Source: Komagataeibacter nataicola | GTDB lineage: Bacteria; Pseudomonadota; Alphaproteobacteria; Acetobacterales; Acetobacteraceae | Assembly (NCBI RefSeq): GCF_003207795.1 | Contig: NZ_NIRT01000008.1 | Coordinates: 62,001-126,000, forward strand | Direction of reading: 5' to 3' | DNA length: 64,000 nucleotides | Shown: one piece after another, positions 58,370 through 64,000 of the stretch | How the letters are laid out: every line of letters starts with the position of its first letter | Position numbering within the stretch: position 1 is the first letter of the stretch | Notes under the pieces: model-generated | Told to the model about the DNA's origin: nothing | Database searches by the model: none | The model's input: only the letters and a program-made list of their open reading frames with translations | Position numbers and translations under genes: made by a program

Positions 58370-60517
58370 TCAGGCATGAGACAGGATGCTCTGGCGGATC
58401 ATCTCCGATGGCTGCGGGCGACCGAGCAGGAAACCCTGCACCTGGTTGCAGCCAAGCGCGTTGAGGTGCGTCCACTGGTCGTGTGTTTCCACGCCTTCCG
58501 CCGTGATGGGAATGTCCATGCTCTGGGCCAGGCTGATGATGGCGCGGATGATGCCCGCAGCCCCGCGCTCGGGCAGTTCCTGCACGAACGAGCGGTCAAT
58601 CTTGATTTTCTGGAAACGAAACGAGCGCAGGTAGCCCAGCGAGGAATAGCCGGTGCCGAAATCATCAAGCACGATGCTGCACCCGATCTGGCCCAGCCTG
58701 TGCAGGATGTCGCGATTGGTGGCGCTGTTCTGCACGAAGATGTTTTCGGTAATCTCGACCTCAAGCCGCGCTGGCGCCAGACCTGAGCACGCCAGCGCTC
58801 CTTCCACAATGCTCAGGAAGCGCGGATTGCGTAGCTGGATGGGCGAGACATTGACCGCAATACGCACCTGCTCGGGCCAGCCTGCCGCCTCGAGGCAGGC
58901 GGCCCGCAGCACCCATTCGCCCAGATCGTGGATCAGGCCGTTCTCTTCCGCAAGGCCCACGAACTGGTCGGGCGGGATCATGCCGCGCTCGGGGTGGTGC
59001 CAGCGCACCAGCGCCTCACACGCGCTGATGCGGTTGCCCGGCATGGAATAGAGCGGCTGGAAGTGCAGCGTCAGCGCATTGCCCGCAATGGCCGCGCGCA
59101 GCTCGTTGCCCAGGCGCGCGCGGGTCTGGATTTCATCGCGCAGGTCGGCATCAAAGAACTGGAAGCCGTTGCGCCCGAGCGACTTGGCGCGATAGAGCGC
59201 AATATCGGCATGCTGGAGAAGGATCTCGGCACTGTCGCCATCCTGCGGGTACAGCGCGGCACCGATACTGGCGCCAATGACGATATGGTGTCCGTCGATG
59301 ATGTAGGGCCTGCTTGCGGTCTCGACAATCTCTCGCGCGCGGCCGGTCAGTTCGGCGGGGTCAGGCACATCGGGCCAGATGATGGCGAATTCGTCTCCAC
59401 CCAGCCGCGCCACAAGGTCTTCGGGGCGGCTGCATGCCAGCAGGCGGGCGGAGACCAGCCGCAGCAGCGTATCGCCCGCCGCGTGGCCATACACGTCATT
59501 GACGGTCTTGAAGTAATCCAGGTCGATGCACAGCAGCGTCGCGCTCAGGCCGGGGGCGCAGAGGGTCTCGAGCCGGGCGGAGAACAGGGCACGGTTGGCA
59601 AGGCCGGTCAGCGGGTCGTAATGGGCAAGCTGCTCGACACGGTGCTGGGCGTTGCGCTGTTCGGTCACGTCATCGGCCACGCACATCTCCCACCGTGCGC
59701 CGCCACGCTCATCGGTAATGGTGACATGGCGGGTGGCAATGGCGCGCGCCGTGCCATGGTGGTCGCACAGAACCTGCTCCGTCGCCTGCTCGCGCCCTGC
59801 CGCGCGGCTGAGCAGCAGGTGGCCGATCTCGTCAGCATCGAATACATCATCGACCTTGCGCTCAAGCAGCAGGTCGCGCGTGCAGCCCATCATCTCCTCG
59901 GCCGCGCGATTGACCAGCACGGGGTGGTCATCGCGCGTGGAGCGCACGATCAGGGCGGAGGGAATGTTCTCGACAATGGTGTCGATGAACAGCTTGTCAC
60001 GCAGAATGCGTTTATTGGCCCGGCGCAGGTCTTCCGCCGCCGCCTTCAGCCCCGAGGCGGAGGCCACGGCGTGGGAATGCGAGGCGTTGATCAGATCCAG
60101 CGCCGAGCCCGTGCCGTGATAGCGCCCCGCCTTCGTTACGATATAGCCGCGCATGAGGTCGGAGGGCTGGGTCATGAGCGCGCGCGCCGTAAACTCGGCG
60201 GAGGGAATATTGGCATCGATCATGACCGGGCGGTCATCCATCAGCAGCGCGACGGGGCGGCGGTTGAACAGCGCATGGCCAAACCGGCCCGATACCTTGA
60301 GGAAGAAGGCCTGCCGCTCCACCAGGCCCACCGGCGCGTCGTGTTCATCCACCACCGCCACCAGCATCAGCGCCGGGTCATTGTGAAACAGTTCGAACAG
60401 CCGCTCGCCCAGCGCATCCGGCCTGAGCACCGGCCCCTGACATGCAATATCGCCCATGGTCATGAAGGCCGACGGGGCTGGCGGGGCGGCGATATCGTTC
60501 ATCATGCAATGTTCCAC
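58370..60517 (-). CDS. CBS-PAS-GGDEF-EAL cyclic-di-GMP regulator
   Basis: A 715-residue soluble protein: CBS-like region (about 25-145, with GLVERQAFFLKVSGRFGHALF), a helical linker, PAS-like domain (about 175-285), GGDEF domain (RLGGDEF ending at 377; I-site R364-PE-D367 intact) and EAL domain (CEALVRWHHP from 500; DDFGTGYSSL at 618; LEVEITE; AEGVET; QGFLLGRP). All catalytic motifs are conserved, so it could make and/or degrade c-di-GMP, the activator of cellulose synthase in acetic acid bacteria. Ends 268 bp before metA. Divergent from the phosphohexomutase gene. Confidence 0.9.
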   Translation of the reverse strand: MEHCMMNDIAAPPAPSAFMTMGDIACQGPVLRPDALGERLFELFHNDPALMLVAVVDEHDAPVGLVERQAFFLKVSGRFGHALFNRRPVALLMDDRPVMIDANIPSAEFTARALMTQPSDLMRGYIVTKAGRYHGTGSALDLINASHSHAVASASGLKAAAEDLRRANKRILRDKLFIDTIVENIPSALIVRSTRDDHPVLVNRAAEEMMGCTRDLLLERKVDDVFDADEIGHLLLSRAAGREQATEQVLCDHHGTARAIATRHVTITDERGGARWEMCVADDVTEQRNAQHRVEQLAHYDPLTGLANRALFSARLETLCAPGLSATLLCIDLDYFKTVNDVYGHAAGDTLLRLVSARLLACSRPEDLVARLGGDEFAIIWPDVPDPAELTGRAREIVETASRPYIIDGHHIVIGASIGAALYPQDGDSAEILLQHADIALYRAKSLGRNGFQFFDADLRDEIQTRARLGNELRAAIAGNALTLHFQPLYSMPGNRISACEALVRWHHPERGMIPPDQFVGLAEENGLIHDLGEWVLRAACLEAAGWPEQVRIAVNVSPIQLRNPRFLSIVEGALACSGLAPARLEVEITENIFVQNSATNRDILHRLGQIGCSIVLDDFGTGYSSLGYLRSFRFQKIKIDRSFVQELPERGAAGIIRAIISLAQSMDIPITAEGVETHDQWTHLNALGCNQVQGFLLGRPQPSEMIRQSILSHA

Positions 60518-60979
60518 GTCTATTTCAAAGCGGAGGGCGCCATGCCTGCATCAGTATTCAACATGCCAGCCTGCCCCACCGGCCTGAAAACCGGGGCCGC
60601 GCAATCGATGTACGGGCACATCATGATGTTGCAGCAAACCGGCAGGCCATAATTCATCATTCCTTAACCACGGCCCCTTCATCTAGCCGCCCCGCCTGAC
60701 CACATGTGTTATATTTTCAATACATTTTTATTATGCTTTTATGAACAGAACCAAAAAACACAGTATAGATCAGCCATTAATACAATATCCCGCTCCCGGC
60801 CTCCTGCCAGCCCGCCTTATTTGCGCCATGCCGCTGCCCCACGCTGGCCCGCGTGGCGGGCAGGACGCATGGCCTCGATCAGGCACGATTGTTTATATAA
60901 ACGCCTGCCCGCGCGCCTGCGTTGTATGCAAGCAGGCGCGAAAGCCCGCGCAGGATTGGTCAGGAGCGAGAAAGAACCC
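60518..60979. other. Divergent intergenic region
   Basis: About 460 bp between the GGDEF-EAL and phosphohexomutase starts. It mixes a GC-rich left part with an AT-rich core (60700-60780) and a TGTTTATATAAACG palindrome-like stretch near 60889-60902. It probably holds both promoters. No small gene is convincing. Confidence 0.45.
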
Positions 60980-62446
60980 ATGAAGATAGCCCAGTGGATG
61001 CAGCATTCCGGTGTCGCGTTTGGAACGAGCGGCGCGCGCGGCCTTGTCAGCGCGATGAAGGATTCGGTCTGCTTCGCCTACACGGTGGGCTACCTGCGGC
61101 ACCTCGCAAGTCTGGGCGAGTTCGCGCCGGGTGCTGGCGTGGCCGTGGCGGGAGACCTGCGCCCGAGCACGCCGCGCATCCTGCGCGCCTGTGCCGCCGC
61201 GATCCGTTACATGCACGGCGTGCCGGTCTTTTGCGGTTATGTGCCCACGCCCGCCTTGTGCCTGCATGCGTTTGCGCGCGGCATGCCCTCGCTCATGGTC
61301 ACGGGCAGCCATATTCCGGCCGACCGCAACGGCATCAAGTTCAACCGCGCGCGCGGCGAGTTCCTCAAACCAGATGAGGCCGCGATGCGCGAACTTGACG
61401 TCAATCTGCCCGAAGGCTGGTTCGATGCCGAAGGCACGCTGAGCGCACCACCTGACCTGCCGCCCGTGACCGATGTGGTGCCCGGCTTCGTGGCCCGTTA
61501 CCGTGACTTCTTTGGCGCCGATGCGCTGGCGGGGCTGAAACTGGGCATCTATCAGCATTCGGCCGTGGGGCGCGACGTGCTGGTGCAGATTGTCGAGGCC
61601 CTTGGCGCGACCGCCGTGCCACTTGGCCGCATGGACAGCTTCATCCCCGTCGACACCGAAGCCGTCCGCCCCGAGGATGCCGCCCTTGCCCGCGAGTGGG
61701 CCGCCGATGGCGCGCTGGATGCCATCCTGACCACCGATGGTGATTCCGACCGCCCCCTGCTGGCCGACCGCCATGGCGCGTGGCTGCGCGGCGATGTGCT
61801 GGGCATTCTGGCCGCACGGTTTCTGGCCGCCCGCGCCGTGGCAACGCCGGTCAGCAGCAACACGGCGCTGGAGCAGGCAGGCTTTGCCCATAAGGTGCAG
61901 CGCACGCGCATCGGTTCGCCCTATGTGGTCGCGGCCATGACGCAGGCCGCGGGCGATGGACACGAACCCTCGGTCGGTTATGAAGCCAATGGCGGTTTTC
62001 TGCTGGCAAGCCCGGTCACGCGCGGCGGGCGCACGCTGGCGGCCCTGCCCACGCGGGATTCCGTGCTGCCCATGATCTGCGCGCTCGTGGCCGCGCGCGA
62101 GGCAGGCACCGACCTTGCCGGGCTTGTCGCCACCCTGCCCCGCCGCTTTACGCTGAGCGACCGCCTGAAGGACATGCCCACCGAGCAGAGCGCCGCCCAT
62201 ATCGCCGCCCTGCGCCGCAACCCGGCACAGGGGGCAGATACGCTGGGCCTGACCGGGGCCTGCGGCCCGCTGGCTCATGTGGATGAAACCGATGGCCTGC
62301 GCATGACCTTTGCGGGCAGCGAGGTCATTCACCTCCGCCCTTCAGGCAACGCGCCGGAACTGCGCGTGTATGTGGAGGCCGCCAGCCCCGAACGGGCGGC
62401 ACTGCTCCTGCACACGGGGCTTGAGGCCGTCAGCGCGTGGCGCTGA
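60980..62446 (+). CDS. Phosphohexomutase (phosphomannomutase/phosphoglucomutase family)
   Basis: A 488-residue alpha-D-phosphohexomutase that interconverts hexose 1- and 6-phosphates. Motifs: FGTSGARG start, VTGSHIPADRNGIKF with the phosphoserine, TTDGDSDRPLL (Mg loop), GYEANGGF (sugar-specificity loop) and HLRPSGNAPELRVYVEA (phosphate-binding). The TGSHIP variant is seen in phosphomannomutase-like members. Product may feed GDP-mannose for acetan-type polysaccharide or UDP-glucose for cellulose; the exact isomer is not decidable. ATG 60980 is chosen because conserved sequence begins there. Confidence 0.88.
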   Translation: MKIAQWMQHSGVAFGTSGARGLVSAMKDSVCFAYTVGYLRHLASLGEFAPGAGVAVAGDLRPSTPRILRACAAAIRYMHGVPVFCGYVPTPALCLHAFARGMPSLMVTGSHIPADRNGIKFNRARGEFLKPDEAAMRELDVNLPEGWFDAEGTLSAPPDLPPVTDVVPGFVARYRDFFGADALAGLKLGIYQHSAVGRDVLVQIVEALGATAVPLGRMDSFIPVDTEAVRPEDAALAREWAADGALDAILTTDGDSDRPLLADRHGAWLRGDVLGILAARFLAARAVATPVSSNTALEQAGFAHKVQRTRIGSPYVVAAMTQAAGDGHEPSVGYEANGGFLLASPVTRGGRTLAALPTRDSVLPMICALVAAREAGTDLAGLVATLPRRFTLSDRLKDMPTEQSAAHIAALRRNPAQGADTLGLTGACGPLAHVDETDGLRMTFAGSEVIHLRPSGNAPELRVYVEAASPERAALLLHTGLEAVSAWR

Positions 62447-62598
62447 GCATACGGCCCGCACAGGATTGAAGCCCCCGCCTTCCATGGCGCGGGGCTTCCA
62501 ACTCCGGGCATTCGGGACCACAATGGGGCCAGCCGTCATGACCCGCCATGGCGCATGACACCTGATTTTTCCCTGCAATGAGCTGCCAGGACCTTCGC

Positions 62599-64000
62599 AT
62601 GCCCCACCCCGCCCCCCTGCCCGCGCCCTGCCTACGACGCCCCTGCCGGCGCGCCATGGCAGGTGCCCTGCTTGCCGCCCCGCTCATGGTGGCCGGGGCC
62701 TGCGCCGCACAGGCTGCAGGCTGTAGCGACCTGGCCCGCCACGTCCTGCCTGACGCCACCTTCACCACCGTTGAAACGGTAAAGGCCGGAAGCTGGCACG
62801 CGCCGCAGGACCAGCTCAGCCACATCATGTCGACCCCGGGCATGAATCTGGCCGGGCACCCGACCGAGGCGGCGAACCCCACCTTCTGCCGCGTGGCCAT
62901 GACCCTGCACCCGACGGCGGATTCCCACATCCGCACCGAAGTCTGGCTGCCACTCAAGGGCTGGAACGGCAGATTGCTGGGCGTGGGTAATTTTGGCTGG
63001 GCCGGCTCGCTCATGTATGACGGCATGGCCACCGGGCTGAGCGAAGGCTATGCGGTGGCCAGCACCGATACCGGGCATGACAGCGCCACGCCGGAGGGCC
63101 AGGGCGGCCGCTTTACGCTGGGCCACCCCGAAAAAATGATCGACTACGCCTACCGCGCCGACCACCTGATGACGGTCGCGGCCAAGGCGCTGGTCAAAAC
63201 CTTTTATGGTCACGAGGCCACGCATGCCTACTGGATCGGCTGCTCGCTCGGCGGCCTGGAAGGGCTGATCGAGGCAAAACGCTACCCCGAGGATTATGAC
63301 GGCATCGTAGCCGGTGCGCCGCCCAACCCGATTGTCAGCTTCAATGCCGAACAGCTCTGGGCGGGGTGGATGAGCTATCATGACCCCGCGCTGCGTGTAT
63401 CACACGACAAGTTCCGCCTGCTCAATACGGCGGTGATGAATGCCTGCGCGGGACCGGTGGGCAAAAAGCAGGGCTTTGTGGATGAACCGGACCGATGCAC
63501 CTTCAGGCCCGAGCAGATCCTGTGCAGGACCGGCGCCAATACCGCCAACTGCCTGACCGCCGATGAAGTACGCGCCGCGCGCAACATCTATCAGGGCCCC
63601 GTTGACCCGCAGACGCACACGGTCATCTTCCCCGGCCCGGCCAAGGGCAGCGAGTATGGGTTCTCGGCTGATGGCAAGGCCTTCCCCGTAGCGCTCGACC
63701 TGTTCAGATACGCGGCCTTCCAGAACCCTGACTGGGACTGGACCACCCTGAAATGGGATACCGACATACAGGACGCCACCCGCAAAATCGGCCCGCTCCT
63801 GCATGTGGATGACAACCTCACGCCCTTCCTCGCCCGTGGCGGCAGGCTGCTGCTTTATATCGGCTGGAATGACGGCCATAACCCCCAGCAGCTCGCCTCC
63901 TACTATCAGGCCGTGCAGCGCCACGCGGGGGCTGCCGGGCATGACGGGGTCAGGCTTATCACCATTCCCGGCATGGAGCACTGCCACGGTGGCGCCGGGT
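62599..64000 (+). CDS. Tannase/feruloyl esterase family protein (partial, runs off the window)
   Basis: An open frame of 467 codons to the window edge, read directly from the sequence. It has an N-terminal Arg-rich signal peptide (MAGALLAAPLMVAGACAAQA), then an alpha/beta-hydrolase of the tannase family: WLPLKGWNGRLLGVGNFGWAG, the nucleophile in YWIGCSLGGLEGL (GCSxGG), a calcium-site-like region, and LLLYIGWNDGHNP followed by GMEHCHGGAG with the His that forms the CS-D-HC arrangement. It likely hydrolyses ester bonds of aromatic or plant-derived compounds in the periplasm or outside. The C-terminus is missing only because the window ends. Confidence 0.85.
   Translation, partial: MPHPAPLPAPCLRRPCRRAMAGALLAAPLMVAGACAAQAAGCSDLARHVLPDATFTTVETVKAGSWHAPQDQLSHIMSTPGMNLAGHPTEAANPTFCRVAMTLHPTADSHIRTEVWLPLKGWNGRLLGVGNFGWAGSLMYDGMATGLSEGYAVASTDTGHDSATPEGQGGRFTLGHPEKMIDYAYRADHLMTVAAKALVKTFYGHEATHAYWIGCSLGGLEGLIEAKRYPEDYDGIVAGAPPNPIVSFNAEQLWAGWMSYHDPALRVSHDKFRLLNTAVMNACAGPVGKKQGFVDEPDRCTFRPEQILCRTGANTANCLTADEVRAARNIYQGPVDPQTHTVIFPGPAKGSEYGFSADGKAFPVALDLFRYAAFQNPDWDWTTLKWDTDIQDATRKIGPLLHVDDNLTPFLARGGRLLLYIGWNDGHNPQQLASYYQAVQRHAGAAGHDGVRLITIPGMEHCHGGAG

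Overview
The window is a chromosomal segment of an alphaproteobacterium with high GC content. The gene set and orders suggest an acetic acid bacterium (Acetobacteraceae), most likely Komagataeibacter/Gluconacetobacter-like. This is inferred from ppiD-trpEGDC-moaC, a pyruvate dehydrogenase with a lipoyl domain on E1-beta, two GGDEF-EAL proteins, a tannase-type esterase, AdhP and IS5-family elements. No database search was possible. Most of the window is compact core genome, and accessory DNA is concentrated in 2.4-18.4 kb.

Region 1 (0-10 kb): uppP, an MscS-type channel and a tRNA-Met gene. The tRNA is an integration site: its 3' half plus 9 bp is repeated perfectly (55 bp) at 6851-6905, bounding a decayed island of about 4.4 kb. 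The island holds a truncated, frameshifted tyrosine integrase, a GAF-GGDEF-EAL protein, an H-NOX (heme nitric-oxide/oxygen sensor) gene broken by one in-frame TGA, and an IS5-family insertion against the right end. Beyond it lie a secreted LprI-like/peptidoglycan-binding protein and a second dead IS5-type transposase.

Region 2 (10-26 kb): small stress, secreted and membrane proteins (CsbD-like, glycine-zipper, hypotheticals), an orphan DUF2075 P-loop ATPase, a hemolysin III-like protein, a sugar porter, a DUF6056 membrane protein, adhP, metC-sseA, an AI-2E-family permease with an EEP-family hydrolase, cardiolipin synthase and yraN. An AT-rich stretch at 17.9-18.3 kb contrasts with its surroundings.

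Region 3 (26-34 kb): a leftward purine cluster purC-purS-(Rap1a/Tai-like)-purQ-purL joined by 4-nt overlaps, followed by bolA and monothiol glutaredoxin grxD (a known Fe-S/iron-sensing pair). Upstream are an NRDE protein and purB.

Region 4 (34-45 kb): a yjbE/terC-like gene, soluble lytic transglycosylase, pgpA and pncC rightward. Then leftward are a RatA/COQ10-like gene, lipA and the pyruvate dehydrogenase genes pdhA-pdhB-pdhC-lpd, so lipoate synthesis sits beside lipoate-dependent enzymes.

Region 5 (45-56 kb): leftward ppiD-trpE-trpG-trpD-trpC-moaC, in which TrpD carries a tandem duplicate of its N-terminal helical domain. Rightward are tpiA-secG and pyrG-kdsA (glycolysis, secretion, CTP and KDO synthesis).

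Region 6 (56-64 kb): a GT4 glycosyltransferase, metA with a possible structured leader, a CBS-PAS-GGDEF-EAL protein, a divergent phosphohexomutase, and a secreted tannase/feruloyl-esterase-family protein cut by the window edge. A dispersed palindromic repeat family occupies at least three, possibly four, intergenic gaps.
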